From: Terriglobia bacterium
GTDB taxonomy: Bacteria > Acidobacteriota > Terriglobia > Terriglobales > Acidobacteriaceae
NCBI GenBank assembly: GCA_020072815.1
Contig: JAIQGE010000005.1
Location: 1-64,000 of the forward strand
DNA length: 64,000 nt
Reading direction: 5' to 3'
The notes beneath the pieces are model-generated. The model did no database searches. It was not told where the DNA came from and saw nothing but the letters and a program-made list of their open reading frames with translations. The position numbers and the translations under genes were made by a program. Of this stretch, positions 35,014-44,202 are shown piece after piece; position 1 is the stretch's first letter; every line of letters begins with the position of its first letter.

Positions 35014-36100
35014 GCAGGTGACCTCCATCCGGCCATTCGGCCAGATAAAAACGGCTGGGATAAAGCACGTGCCGGTAGGCGCGCGCCGTGGGCAGCAGCG
35101 GGTCGCGCGCGTCCAGGCCCACCATCAAATAGCTGAAGCCGCGCGCGTGCGCCAGATTGTAAACAGCCCGCAAGAGCGCAGCGAAGATGGCTGCATCATC
35201 GCCCGCGACGCAGATCAGCGCGGCGTAGGCGTGCCGCAGTCTTTCTCCGGGACGAGGCAGAGGCGCGCGGCCGAAAAACGAGGCGCTCAAGTTCCATGCC
35301 GGCGCCGCGGCTTTGAGCCAGCCGGAATATCCGCGAACAATGGTCTGCTTGAATGTCGACTGGTCCCACAGCGCGCAGACGCCGACAATCTGTCCTTTGC
35401 GGCGTGCGATCTGCACATCCCCCATGCTCAGGCCGAAGGGCGCGAGGCGGCGAAAGTCTTCTTCCGTCCACACAGGAAAAAACTGGCGGCGAGGGCCGTG
35501 CGTTTGCAGGAACTCTACTAATTCAGTCGTGTCGTCCGCGCTGCCCGGCGCGATCTGCGCATCGCATGGCAACGGCGGCTTGGCGCGATGAACGTCAATC
35601 GCCAGCGTGCAATAGTCGGCCACCGGATGAAAAGCGGGGAACATGCGGCGGCGTTTTTCCACCAGCACCGCGGTGGCTTCGTCGTTGCCGCCGATGATCG
35701 CCGCAAGATACGCAGGCACCGGGTCTGCCTCATGCAGTTGGCGCAGAAGCCGAAACCCGTATGAGAGAAGCCAGCGTCCGCGGAAGCGCTCGTCAATGCG
35801 GAGCTGTCCCAGATAACCCAGGCGCTGTTCGCGGCCATTGAAGAACACGGTACGAGTTGCGCGGCACGCCACGCCGATTACCTCGTTGGCTTGGCCGTTG
35901 CGGGCGGCCCCGTTTCGTGCAACTCCGTTTCGTGCAACCAGGGTCCTGCAATCTTCTCCCATGACCGCACAGCCCAGAGAGAAATCCGGCTCGCGCTCAA
36001 AGGTGACGGTTACGCGTCCCGGCATGGGCTCGCGCGCCAGCAGGCGGCGAATGGCGGCGTCATCGGCAGGTCGGGCGAAATCTACGGTGAGGTGCATCAT
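34964..36100 (-). CDS. GNAT-family N-acyltransferase
   Basis: This 378-residue protein has a GNAT core (GYLGQLRIDERFRGRWLLSYGFRLL, about 95-120, with the R-x-x-G-x-W acyl-CoA loop region) and a second half with ARRKGQIVGVCALWDQ and FSYLMVGLDARDPLL, suggesting two GNAT-like lobes. Near residue 55-70 a tandem ARNG repeat comes from a 15-bp DNA repeat. It starts at an ATGATG that overlaps the stop of the radical SAM gene and runs 50 nt into the next gene, so it is part of one translationally coupled operon. The acyl donor and acceptor are unknown. Confidence 0.75.
   Translation of the reverse strand: MMHLTVDFARPADDAAIRRLLAREPMPGRVTVTFEREPDFSLGCAVMGEDCRTLVARNGVARNGAARNGQANEVIGVACRATRTVFFNGREQRLGYLGQLRIDERFRGRWLLSYGFRLLRQLHEADPVPAYLAAIIGGNDEATAVLVEKRRRMFPAFHPVADYCTLAIDVHRAKPPLPCDAQIAPGSADDTTELVEFLQTHGPRRQFFPVWTEEDFRRLAPFGLSMGDVQIARRKGQIVGVCALWDQSTFKQTIVRGYSGWLKAAAPAWNLSASFFGRAPLPRPGERLRHAYAALICVAGDDAAIFAALLRAVYNLAHARGFSYLMVGLDARDPLLPTARAYRHVLYPSRFYLAEWPDGGHLHEQLDQRPCYVDIATL
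35895..35939. repeat. 15-bp tandem repeat inside the GNAT gene
   Basis: Two near-identical 15-bp units (35910-35924 and 35925-35939, CCGTTTCGTGCAACY) follow a degenerate third unit (35895-35909). They encode a V/A-A-R-N-G peptide repeat and keep the frame, so length variation would not break the gene. Confidence 0.8.
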
Positions 36101-37497
36101 GCCTGCAAACTGGCCAATGGTTCAAAGATCAGTGGCGCGCCGTGTTCGGCCTTGAGCAGCGGCGCGCGGTAGGATTCGTCACCCAACGGAAAATCCTTTC
36201 GCTTGAGTACTTCCGAGCGAAACAGCATGTTGATGGAAAAGAAATGCGTCCACATGAACCAGTTGCTGGCGTTCACCTGGAAATCAAGGCCGCGGCGGAA
36301 GATGGACGAGAAACTGTAGAAGGCCTGGCGCGCTTCAATGCAGCGCTGCTTGACCTGCTCGGCGGTGAGGCCGCGCGGCGCGAACGGGACCATGCCGTAA
36401 CGATATTCAGGGTGCAACCACCAGCGGTCATAGAGCAGGCGTCCTTCGCTCTGGAGCCGCTCGTACAGCGGCGTTCCGGGAAACGGCGTGAGGTGGTTGA
36501 ACGCAACAATATAAAACTTGTGCCGTTCGGCAAAAGCCAGAGTTTCTCTGAGGGTGTCACCGTTGTCTTCGTCGTAGCCAAGAATAAAAGTCACGTAGAG
36601 GCGGATTTCATGCCGCCGCAGGTTCTCCAGGGCTTTTTCATAGCCGCCTTTCATCATGTTGAACGATTTTTTCATGCGGCGAAGATTTTCCGGGTTGAGG
36701 GTTTCAAAACCGATGAGCAGGCCCTGGCAGCCGCTGGCTTTGATCAGGCGGAGGAATTCTTCGTCGTGCGCGGCGTTAATGCTGGCCTGGCTGACCCAGC
36801 GGACTTTCAACGGGATCAGCGCGCGAAAGAATTCTTTTGCCTGGTCCATGTTGGAGGTGATGTTGTCATCCACGAAGAAGATCAGCGGCTTCTTGACGCG
36901 CTTGATTTCATCAATGATTTCTTCCACAGGGCGGCGCGTCTGCGTATTGGCGAAGTATGACTGAATGGCGCAAAACTCGCAGCGAAAGTGGCAGCCGCGG
37001 CCGGCTTCCACCAAGCCGACCGGAAGATAGCGCTTGCCGGCGAAGATGGAACGGTCGGGACGCAGGCCGGTGAGCGGCGGACGCTTAGGCTGGCGATAAA
37101 CACGCTGCATGCGGCCATTGCGAAAATCGTCAATCACGTCCGGCCACAGGCCCTCCGCTTCGCCGATGACAATAGACTCGGCGTACTCGCCGGCTTCTTC
37201 CGGCACCAGCGACGGATGGAACCCGCCCATCACCACTGGCACTCCGCGCCGGCGATACTCGGAAGCAATCTGGTACGACCGCTTGGCGGTGTAAGTCTCA
37301 ACGCTCATAGCAACCAGATCAGTCGGCTCGTCGAAGGGAATGTCTTCCGTGCGGTCGTCATAGAAGCGGATGTCCATGTCGTGGCGCGGCGTGAGGCCGG
37401 CGAGCGTGGCTGGCGCCAGCGGCTCCATCTGCCATGTGCGAATGTAGGGCTGGCCTTTGCGGCGGCCAATACAAGGATGGACCAGAGTGAGACGCAT
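36097..37497 (-). CDS. Radical SAM protein with N-terminal B12-binding-like domain (RSAM-1)
   Basis: This 466-residue enzyme has an N-terminal Rossmann domain of the cobalamin-binding type (LTLVHPCIGR, PTDLVAMSVETYTAKRSY, GVPVVMGGFHPSLVPEEA). The radical SAM barrel follows, with the cluster motif CHFRCEFC and FFVDDNITSN, then a C-terminal region with NHLTPFPGTPLYERLQSEGR. It is one of four related enzymes in 8 kb, and members of the class methylate or join unactivated carbons. It is 9 nt downstream of RSAM-2 and overlaps the GNAT gene. No DxHxxG cobalamin signature is visible, so cofactor binding is uncertain. Confidence 0.87.
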   Translation of the reverse strand: MRLTLVHPCIGRRKGQPYIRTWQMEPLAPATLAGLTPRHDMDIRFYDDRTEDIPFDEPTDLVAMSVETYTAKRSYQIASEYRRRGVPVVMGGFHPSLVPEEAGEYAESIVIGEAEGLWPDVIDDFRNGRMQRVYRQPKRPPLTGLRPDRSIFAGKRYLPVGLVEAGRGCHFRCEFCAIQSYFANTQTRRPVEEIIDEIKRVKKPLIFFVDDNITSNMDQAKEFFRALIPLKVRWVSQASINAAHDEEFLRLIKASGCQGLLIGFETLNPENLRRMKKSFNMMKGGYEKALENLRRHEIRLYVTFILGYDEDNGDTLRETLAFAERHKFYIVAFNHLTPFPGTPLYERLQSEGRLLYDRWWLHPEYRYGMVPFAPRGLTAEQVKQRCIEARQAFYSFSSIFRRGLDFQVNASNWFMWTHFFSINMLFRSEVLKRKDFPLGDESYRAPLLKAEHGAPLIFEPLASLQA

Positions 37498-37506
37498 GGG
37501 TTCCCT

Positions 37507-38907
37507 TCAGGCGTTGGGCGCGAGTTGCCAGTCGCAGTTGTAAAACGTGTCCAGGTGATAGGCGTAAAAGCGGTAGCCCAGGTTGGCGGGGATGGCCACC
37601 GGCAACTGCGTGCGCGATCCCATCAGCCGCTTGGCCATGGAAGCGTAACTGTATGTCTTCTTCCACGCGCGGCGCGTGTTGGTAAGCAGTTCATCGGGGG
37701 TCATGCGGCGCGGTTCAAAGACCACGTGCTGGCCGTCGTAAAGCCCCCAGTTTTCGGTGGTGATGCGGCCCTCCGCTTTTAACCTCTTATAAAAGGTGGT
37801 GCCGGGGAAAGGGACGGCGATGGCGTAGCGTGGCAAGTCCATCTTGCATTTCATGACGAAGTCCACGGTTTCGTCAAAGGTGGTGAGCGTGTCGTGGTCG
37901 AAGCCAAAAACGAAGCAGCCCATCAGCGCGATGCCGCGGTCGCGCACCTTGCGCACCACTTCATGGTAGTCGCGGCGCATGTTGAAGCCTTTCTTAGCTT
38001 CCTTGAGCGATTCGGGATTGAGCGATTCAAATCCGATCAGCAAGCCACGGCAGCCGCTGCGCGCCGCCAGATCGAGCAACTCGTCGTCCCAGGCGATGCT
38101 GGTGGTGGCCAGGCCGCCCCAGCGGATGTTCAGAGGAATGAGCGCGGTGAAGAGTTCTTTGGCGTAGGGGATGTCGGCAATCAGGTTGAGATCAAGAAAG
38201 ATGAGCCGCTTGGCTTTCATCTGCACAATGTCCGCGACCACGTCGGCCACGGGTTTCTGCATGGGTTTGCCCCAGGCCGCGGGAACCACGCAGAAATCAC
38301 ACTGGTAGATGCAGCCGCGCGTGGCTTCAATGGTGTCAGCCACGTTGACCACGCGTTGATCGAAGAGTCGGCGCTGCGGGAAGGGAAGATTGGCCAGCTT
38401 GAGCGTTGGACTTTGGTTGTAACGCGGGGCCATGCGTCCGGCGACGAAATCGTTCAGCAGTTGCGGCCAGGATTCTTCAGCGTAGCCCACCACGGTGCTG
38501 TCGGCATGCTGCATGGCTTCGTCCGGCATGAGCGTGGGGTGAACGCCGCCCAGCACTACGGGAATTCCGCGCTGCCGCAGCCGCGCGGAAATTTCGTAAG
38601 CGCGCGGCGCCGTGCCCGTGATGGCGCTAATGCCCACCAGGTCAGCCTGGATCGCGTCCGGCTCAATTTCGTCGGCATATTCATCCACAATGCTTATCTG
38701 AGCGGAGAGATCCGCCGGCACCAGCGACGCCAGCGTGGTCAGCGTGAGCGGCGCATAGCGCATGGTCTTTTTCCATATGCCGCCCCGCTGGCGATAGAGC
38801 GGGCCGCGCGGCGAGAGCAGGACAATGCGCAGCTTGCGGGCTTCTGGCGCAACCGCCGGCAGTAGTGAAGAGGCTGTGTCGGAAGGGCGCGGGTCAGCGG
38901 TTAGCAT
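37507..38907 (-). CDS. Radical SAM protein with N-terminal B12-binding-like domain (RSAM-2)
   Basis: This 466-residue protein begins with about 25 extra residues, then KLRIVLLSPRGPLYRQRGG and a Rossmann-like domain with GIPVVLGGVHPTLMPDEAM. The cluster motif is CIYQCDFC, followed by IFLDLNLIADIPYAKELF and GLLIGFESLNPESLKEAKK. It is the most divergent of the four in this window. It leads the first operon and has GGAGGGATCCC directly before ATG 38907. Its order before RSAM-1, two GNAT-like genes and the GH3 gene implies one pathway. Confidence 0.87.
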   Translation of the reverse strand: MLTADPRPSDTASSLLPAVAPEARKLRIVLLSPRGPLYRQRGGIWKKTMRYAPLTLTTLASLVPADLSAQISIVDEYADEIEPDAIQADLVGISAITGTAPRAYEISARLRQRGIPVVLGGVHPTLMPDEAMQHADSTVVGYAEESWPQLLNDFVAGRMAPRYNQSPTLKLANLPFPQRRLFDQRVVNVADTIEATRGCIYQCDFCVVPAAWGKPMQKPVADVVADIVQMKAKRLIFLDLNLIADIPYAKELFTALIPLNIRWGGLATTSIAWDDELLDLAARSGCRGLLIGFESLNPESLKEAKKGFNMRRDYHEVVRKVRDRGIALMGCFVFGFDHDTLTTFDETVDFVMKCKMDLPRYAIAVPFPGTTFYKRLKAEGRITTENWGLYDGQHVVFEPRRMTPDELLTNTRRAWKKTYSYASMAKRLMGSRTQLPVAIPANLGYRFYAYHLDTFYNCDWQLAPNA

Positions 38908-38988
38908 GGGATCCCTCCATCAGCGAGGCCAACAATAGTTCCCGATTCTAGCATGTAGTTTTTCGTTCCAAAGATGGTTTTACAGCGA

Positions 38989-39020
38989 AGCATTCTCCCA
39001 ACCTACCCCAAAAGAATGCT
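38989..39020 (-). terminator. Hairpin downstream of the desaturase operon
   Basis: Perfect 8-bp arms AGCATTCT (38989-38996) and AGAATGCT (39013-39020) enclose a 16-nt loop, 140 bp after the hydroxylase gene and before the RSAM-2 operon. No strong T run follows, so this is a candidate terminator or processing hairpin. Confidence 0.4.
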
Positions 39021-39162
39021 CCGCTGGTTTCCACCTTTACTAGCTTAGTTTCACAAGATGCTTGACCGCAGGAAAACAGACAAGCGGTAAAGCACGACAT
39101 CGAGTTGTGCCGTTGATTGTCATTGGTTTCGCGCCTGGTCTCTATTCCGGAAGCAATACGTC

Positions 39163-40068
39163 TCATGGAGTCTTCCGCTCTCGCGTGATGTTGCAGAAGC
39201 GTGCGACATGAAAGCGGCGGCGCCACGCGGACGGCAGCTTCAGTTTTCCCAGCGTGATGGTGCCCAGAAAATCCTGGTCGTAAGCCAGCCCGCAGGCGTG
39301 ACCCTGGTGCTGCGGCAACAGCGGATCAAGGTACGTGCCAAAGAGGCGGTCCCAAAGCGACGTGTAGTTGCCATAGTTGCCCTTAAGGTCAACCGTGTGA
39401 TGCAACACATGCTCCTGCGGAGACGTGATCGCCAACGTCCTGAGCACGTAGTGTACCCATCGTTGCCGGCGCACAAACGAAGAATGACTAGCGACTTGCA
39501 CGGTAAGCAGCGTGGGGAAGAGCACTTTCAGCGCGCTCAGGTCCCACAACGGAAGACCGCACACAGCCAGCAGCGCGTAGACAGTCACGATGCTGGCGGC
39601 CACGGGCGGGAACACGGCGAACACGGCGAATGGCCGTCCCGCGATGCCCGGCATCAGGCAGGTCACTTGCCGGGGCAGATGATGATATTCATGGGTAAAG
39701 AACAGCCAGCGGCTGTGGCTGAAGAAGCGGTGGTTCAGGTAATCCCATAATCCAGAGATGTAGAACCCTGCCACCGAGACCAACACCAATGCCCGCCAGT
39801 TCATGGGCGCGTCAGCCGAGTTCAGATGGAACCACCGCGCCACGGCGGCCCGCATGCTCAGCAGCAGGTCCTGATTGCGCGGAACCAGCGAGTAACCGCC
39901 GTACTGGATCGCCAGGAAAAGGACGATCCATCCCACCAGAAACAGCCACGTTCCCAGGCCTTCCGGCGGCGCGGAATCGCGGCGGTCAGGCGCGCGATAC
40001 CACTCGATCAAATCGAGCAGCACGAAGAGGCCCTGAATGCCGGCCGCCAGCATTACGAAGTTGATCAT
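39163..40068 (-). CDS. Sterol desaturase/fatty acid hydroxylase family protein
   Basis: This 301-residue integral membrane di-iron enzyme has the histidine clusters HRFFSH, HEYHH and HVLHH among several hydrophobic helices, the pattern of the sterol desaturase/fatty acid hydroxylase superfamily. These enzymes hydroxylate or desaturate lipid chains at the membrane. It is the last gene of the second radical SAM operon, 62 nt after the small membrane-protein gene, which supports a lipid substrate for the whole cluster. ATG 40068 is used, with a weak ribosome site. Confidence 0.88.
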   Translation of the reverse strand: MINFVMLAAGIQGLFVLLDLIEWYRAPDRRDSAPPEGLGTWLFLVGWIVLFLAIQYGGYSLVPRNQDLLLSMRAAVARWFHLNSADAPMNWRALVLVSVAGFYISGLWDYLNHRFFSHSRWLFFTHEYHHLPRQVTCLMPGIAGRPFAVFAVFPPVAASIVTVYALLAVCGLPLWDLSALKVLFPTLLTVQVASHSSFVRRQRWVHYVLRTLAITSPQEHVLHHTVDLKGNYGNYTSLWDRLFGTYLDPLLPQHQGHACGLAYDQDFLGTITLGKLKLPSAWRRRFHVARFCNITRERKTP

Positions 40069-40130
40069 GGGTCCATCCGGCCGGGCGCTGCTTGATAAAT
40101 CGAGTCAGGCAGCATCCGGCCTGAACTCGT

Positions 40131-40550
40131 TCAAGCCGTTTGGGAGTGGTTGTCCACGTACCGGTACAAAAGGAACAACGACGCTCCCAGCAGGAAAAAG
40201 AAGACCATGCTGATGGTGTTCTTCATGGGGTCAATGGAGAACGCGCCCACGAGCTGCTGCTTGAAAACGATTCTCTGCAGCGAGCGGACCAGAAACAGCG
40301 CTGCGAAGCCGTAGACGATGGGCCGGTAGCGCAGCGGATCCATGGCCGCCACGGCCGCCAACCCGCCCAGAATAAGCATGAACGCTCCCAGTGGATGCAG
40401 GATGGCGACGAACTGGGGCGTCATGTCCACGCGCGCTCCATACCACGACGCCATCAGGTTGACGAAGTCGGTGGAGAAGTTAATTCCAATCGCGACGATC
40501 ACGTGAAAGGCGCAAACTCCCCACAGGAATAGCTGCAGTACTTTTTTCAT
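40131..40550 (-). CDS. Small four-helix membrane protein
   Basis: This 139-residue protein has four predicted helices (VLQLFLWGVCAFHVIVAIG, FVAILHPLGAFMLILGGLAAV, IVYGFAALFLVRSL, ISMVFFFLLGASLFLLYRY). AAGGAG precedes ATG 40550, which lies one nt after the stop of the upstream membrane protein. I recognise no specific family. It is probably an accessory of the lipid-modifying operon. Confidence 0.78.
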   Translation of the reverse strand: MKKVLQLFLWGVCAFHVIVAIGINFSTDFVNLMASWYGARVDMTPQFVAILHPLGAFMLILGGLAAVAAMDPLRYRPIVYGFAALFLVRSLQRIVFKQQLVGAFSIDPMKNTISMVFFFLLGASLFLLYRYVDNHSQTA

Positions 40551-40551
40551 T

Positions 40552-41217
40552 TCACTCTCCTTTGCATGGCTTCAATCCGGTTGTTTTGTTTTTCAACAAG
40601 GAGGAGACCACAAATGCCGAAACCGGCAACACCAATACGGCGAACGTGCCCAAGACAATCAATCGGGCCATAAGGTTCCATCGTCCCAACTCAAGCAAGT
40701 AGTGCTGGCCCAGGCGAATCGTAATGCCGTAGCACAAGCCAAAAACTCCAAAAAAAACGGGAGCATAGTCCGTGGCGATGGCCTCCGGGCCCAGCTTCTC
40801 AAAGTGAGGCCGGTTGTACACAACAATAAAGCCCGTCTTGATGGCCGAGATGTCATAGATCCAATTCCAGAAGGCCAGAACCGACCCCATGACAAATCCG
40901 GCGCGAAGCACTTCCCAGACGCCGAATCCCGGCGGGCGGGCATCCACGCATAGAAGGGCGAAAAGGCTGGCCGCTGTCCCAAAAACGAATCCATGATGAG
41001 GACGGAACTTGCCCCATCGCCAGCGGGTATGAAACTCCCAGAGCTTCAGCCAGTTGGTGCCCAGACCGGGAATGATGTAGGCGAACAGGACGGGCACGGT
41101 CAGCACCAGCGCGACGAAGCGATGATTGTGGCCGCTGCGCTCCCACCATAGCCAGTAGCTGACTGGAAACAGAAGGGCCGGCGCCAGGTACTGATAAAGC
41201 CCCAAAAATCTTCGCAT
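40552..41217 (-). CDS. Polytopic membrane protein of unknown function
   Basis: This 221-residue protein has about six predicted helices, short His/Trp-rich loops (FHTRWRWGKFRPHHGFVFG) and a conserved-looking cytoplasmic segment YNRPHFEKLGPEAIATDY. GCAGGAGAG precedes ATG 41217. It sits 12 nt downstream of RSAM-3 and overlaps the ribosome site of the next small membrane gene, so it is an integral member of the second radical SAM operon. It could be a transporter or membrane enzyme subunit; nothing in the sequence decides this. Confidence 0.75.
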   Translation of the reverse strand: MRRFLGLYQYLAPALLFPVSYWLWWERSGHNHRFVALVLTVPVLFAYIIPGLGTNWLKLWEFHTRWRWGKFRPHHGFVFGTAASLFALLCVDARPPGFGVWEVLRAGFVMGSVLAFWNWIYDISAIKTGFIVVYNRPHFEKLGPEAIATDYAPVFFGVFGLCYGITIRLGQHYLLELGRWNLMARLIVLGTFAVLVLPVSAFVVSSLLKNKTTGLKPCKGE

Positions 41218-41229
41218 GCTCTCTCCTGC

Positions 41230-42618
41230 TTACAGCCGCGCAAAACCTTGCCGCCTTCTTCCATCACCGGCGTCCAGGTCAGGGTGTCCGTGCAAGCCGA
41301 ACCACATACCATGCTTCTTGAACGTTTCCTTGCGAAAGATCGGGTTATAGCTCAAATACACGCCCAGCCGATAAGGTGAGCGCATGTTCGTTTTGAAATC
41401 CCAAGCTCGCCGAAAAACAGATGGGATGCTGTTGAATTGCGAGCGGCAGTAGAAGGCCGCGTCCGTCAGTTCATCCGGCGTCATCAGTTTGGGGCGAAAC
41501 GCCGCGTAGTTAAAACGGTACTCCGGATGCAGCCACCATTTGCCGCCGTAGAGAAGACGCCCTTCAGCAGCCAGGGTCTTGTACAGCGGAGTGCCGGGAT
41601 AGGGCATAAGGATGTTGAAGGCCGCGAAGCAGAATTTGTTTTCCAGGGCGAATTCCAGAGTGCGCTCAATGGATTCACGGGTATCGTGGTCGTAGCCGAG
41701 CGTGAACGCAGCCCACAATTGCAGGCCATAGTCGCGGATGATCTGCAATTGCGGCGCGTAGTTTTTGTAGCCGTTCACCAGGTTGGGGGCCTTCTTCATG
41801 CTCTTCAGGTTTTGCAGGTTGAGCGACTCAAACCCCACCACATGGCCTACGCAGCCGCTCTGGACCATCAACCGCATCAGCTCCGGGTCGCGCGTCATGT
41901 CAATGCTGGCTTGAGAGACCCAGTGGACCTTGAGAGGAATCAGGGCGCGAAACAGCTCCTTGGCCGCTTCGTGATTGGAAAGAATGTTGTCGTCCACAAA
42001 AAAGAGAAGCTTGCGCTCCTGCGACTCAATTTCCTGGACCACTTCACGCACGTCGCGGCAATACTGGGTCTTGTCAAAGAAAACGCTCACCGCACAGAAG
42101 GTGCAGGCAAAGCGGCAACCGCGGCTGAACTGGAGCAGCGTAACGGGCAGGTAGCCTTTGCCCTTGAAGATGTCACGGCGGGTGAGCGTCCCCGGTTGCG
42201 GGATGCCCACGTCAGCCTTGTAAACCTTCTGCAGCCGGTGATGGCGCGCGTCTTCGATTACCTGATGCCACAGGAACTCCGCATCGCCGATAAAGATGGA
42301 ATCGGCGTGCTCGGCCACCTCTTCGGGCAGCAGAGTGGCCTGCATGCCGCCCATGATGACGGGCACGCCGCGCCGGCGATACTCGGCGCTGATCTCATAA
42401 CAACGCCGCGCCATGTAGGTCTCGATGGTGATTGCCACCAGGTCGGTGGGTTCATCGTAGGGAATGGCTTCCATGCGGTCGTCGTAGAGCACAACCTCGA
42501 CGTCCGGCGGCGTCATGCCGGCGATGACTCCCAACTGCAGCGGCTCCATTCTTGCTTCATCCACATAGAGGCTGTGCTCCATGCGGCCGATGTTGGGCTT
42601 GATCAGGGTGAGTTTCAC
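41230..42618 (-). CDS. Radical SAM protein with N-terminal B12-binding-like domain (RSAM-3)
   Basis: This 462-residue protein is closely similar in layout to RSAM-1 and RSAM-4: LTLIKPNIGRMEHSLYVDEARMEPL, PTDLVAITIETYMARRCYE, GVPVIMGGMQATLLPEEVA, cluster motif CRFACTFC, FFVDDNILSNHEAAKELF, and a C-terminal MPYPGTPLYKTLAAEGR. Its ATG overlaps the stop of RSAM-4. It is more like RSAM-1 than RSAM-2, suggesting local duplication and divergence. Confidence 0.87.
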   Translation of the reverse strand: MKLTLIKPNIGRMEHSLYVDEARMEPLQLGVIAGMTPPDVEVVLYDDRMEAIPYDEPTDLVAITIETYMARRCYEISAEYRRRGVPVIMGGMQATLLPEEVAEHADSIFIGDAEFLWHQVIEDARHHRLQKVYKADVGIPQPGTLTRRDIFKGKGYLPVTLLQFSRGCRFACTFCAVSVFFDKTQYCRDVREVVQEIESQERKLLFFVDDNILSNHEAAKELFRALIPLKVHWVSQASIDMTRDPELMRLMVQSGCVGHVVGFESLNLQNLKSMKKAPNLVNGYKNYAPQLQIIRDYGLQLWAAFTLGYDHDTRESIERTLEFALENKFCFAAFNILMPYPGTPLYKTLAAEGRLLYGGKWWLHPEYRFNYAAFRPKLMTPDELTDAAFYCRSQFNSIPSVFRRAWDFKTNMRSPYRLGVYLSYNPIFRKETFKKHGMWFGLHGHPDLDAGDGRRRQGFARL

Positions 42619-43952
42619 GACGCCTCCAGCAGCGGCTCAAGGCAGGTTTCATCGCCCAGGCGAAGCCCCTGTTTGCGATGAATCTCCCGGCGGGAAATGA
42701 GGTTTGACGCCAAATAGACACCCAGCCGATAGGGGCTGCGGCAGTTGGTTTTCGGGGCCAGGGTACGCTTGAAGATTGCCCCATAAGTGTTGAATGCCGA
42801 ACGCGCGCGGTAACAGCCTTCGGTGAGCTGTTCGGCGGTCATGCGGCGGGGATGGAACGTCGCCTGGCCATAACGAAAATCAGGCGCCAGCCACCAGCGG
42901 TCGTGGACCAGCCGTCCTTCGGCGCGCAACCGGTCATAAAGCTGGGCGCCGGGCGTGGGTGTAAGGGGATTGAAGTTGGCGAGATAGAAATTGGAACGCA
43001 GCGCGAACTCCACGCTCACATCGAACGAATCCACCGTGTCGTGGTCATAGCCGAAGACAAACGTCCCGTAAATCATGATGCCATGATCTTGCAGTTTGTG
43101 GATCGAAGTGGCGTAGTCATCGTGCTTGAGGTTCCAGCGCTTCTTCATCTGCTGCAGGTTGCGTTCGTCCAGCGATTCGAAGCCGACCACAGCAGTCAGG
43201 CAGCCGCTTTTTTCCATCAGCTCCAACAGCCGCTCATTGCGGGCCACGTCAATGCTGACCTGGCACGACCAGTGGATCTTCAACGGAATGAGCGCCTGAA
43301 ATAGCTCCTCGGCCTTGGCCACGTCCACGAAGATGTTATCGTCCACCAGAAAAACGTGTTTGCGATTCAAGGCCTCAATCTCCGCCACCACTTCGCGCAC
43401 CGGGCGCTGGCGCAGGTTGAATCCGTAGAAAGCGTGGATGGAGCAGAAATCACAGGCGTAGCGGCAGCCGCGCCCGTACTGCACCAAGGTGATGGGAGCG
43501 TAGCGCTTGCCGCGGAAGATGCCGTGGTCCGGCTTGGAGCCTTGCAACGACGGCTGGGTCGCCTGCCGGTAGATGCGCTGCAGGCGGCCGGCGCGCGCGT
43601 CACGCACCACCTGCTCCCAGAGACCTTCTGCGTCGCCGACAACAACTGAGTCGGCGTAGTTCAGCGCTTCTTCGGGAAGGAACGTCGCATGGTATCCACC
43701 CATGACCACCGGAACGCCCCGCTTCCGATATTGGCTCGCGATTTGATAGGCGCGCCGCGCGGTGTAGGTTTCCACAGTGATGGCGACCAGGTCGGTTGGA
43801 TCGTCGAAGGGAATCGGCTCCAGGCGTTCATCGTAGAGGACCACCTGGACGTCGCGCGGAGTGAGCCCGGCCAGTATGGCGAAGACCAGAGGCGTCATCG
43901 CGTCCCAGGAGCGTATGTCGCTCATATTTGGGCGGACGAAGGTGACTTTCAT
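42615..43952 (-). CDS. Radical SAM protein with N-terminal B12-binding-like domain (RSAM-4)
   Basis: This 445-residue protein follows the same pattern: MKVTFVRPNMSDIRSWDAMT, PTDLVAITVETYTARRAYQ, GVPVVMGGYHATFLPEEAL, cluster motif CRYACDFC, FLVDDNIFVDVAKAEELF, and a C-terminal PLTPTPGAQLYDRLRAEGR. The frame opens at 44054, but ATG 43952 matches the N-termini of the paralogues and is preferred. It is the first gene of the second operon. Confidence 0.86.
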   Translation of the reverse strand: MKVTFVRPNMSDIRSWDAMTPLVFAILAGLTPRDVQVVLYDERLEPIPFDDPTDLVAITVETYTARRAYQIASQYRKRGVPVVMGGYHATFLPEEALNYADSVVVGDAEGLWEQVVRDARAGRLQRIYRQATQPSLQGSKPDHGIFRGKRYAPITLVQYGRGCRYACDFCSIHAFYGFNLRQRPVREVVAEIEALNRKHVFLVDDNIFVDVAKAEELFQALIPLKIHWSCQVSIDVARNERLLELMEKSGCLTAVVGFESLDERNLQQMKKRWNLKHDDYATSIHKLQDHGIMIYGTFVFGYDHDTVDSFDVSVEFALRSNFYLANFNPLTPTPGAQLYDRLRAEGRLVHDRWWLAPDFRYGQATFHPRRMTAEQLTEGCYRARSAFNTYGAIFKRTLAPKTNCRSPYRLGVYLASNLISRREIHRKQGLRLGDETCLEPLLEAS

Positions 43953-44202
43953 AGGCTTTACCACGCGCGAATCGCCGACCGGGACGGCGAGGAGCCTGTC
44001 AAAGAATTTCACCCGGGGATTCCATGGTCTTCCCAGTCGCGAAGAAGTATACAAGTAATCTCTTCAGGTAAAGCACTTTTTTGAATACTTCCTATTGGCT
44101 AAAACTATCGCTTGCTGGCGCCGTAGGTGGATGGTGGATAGAAATGGTCCGCGCAGGGTAGTTTCGGCGTGAACACACCCTGCGTGTTACTATCGCAACC
44201 CT

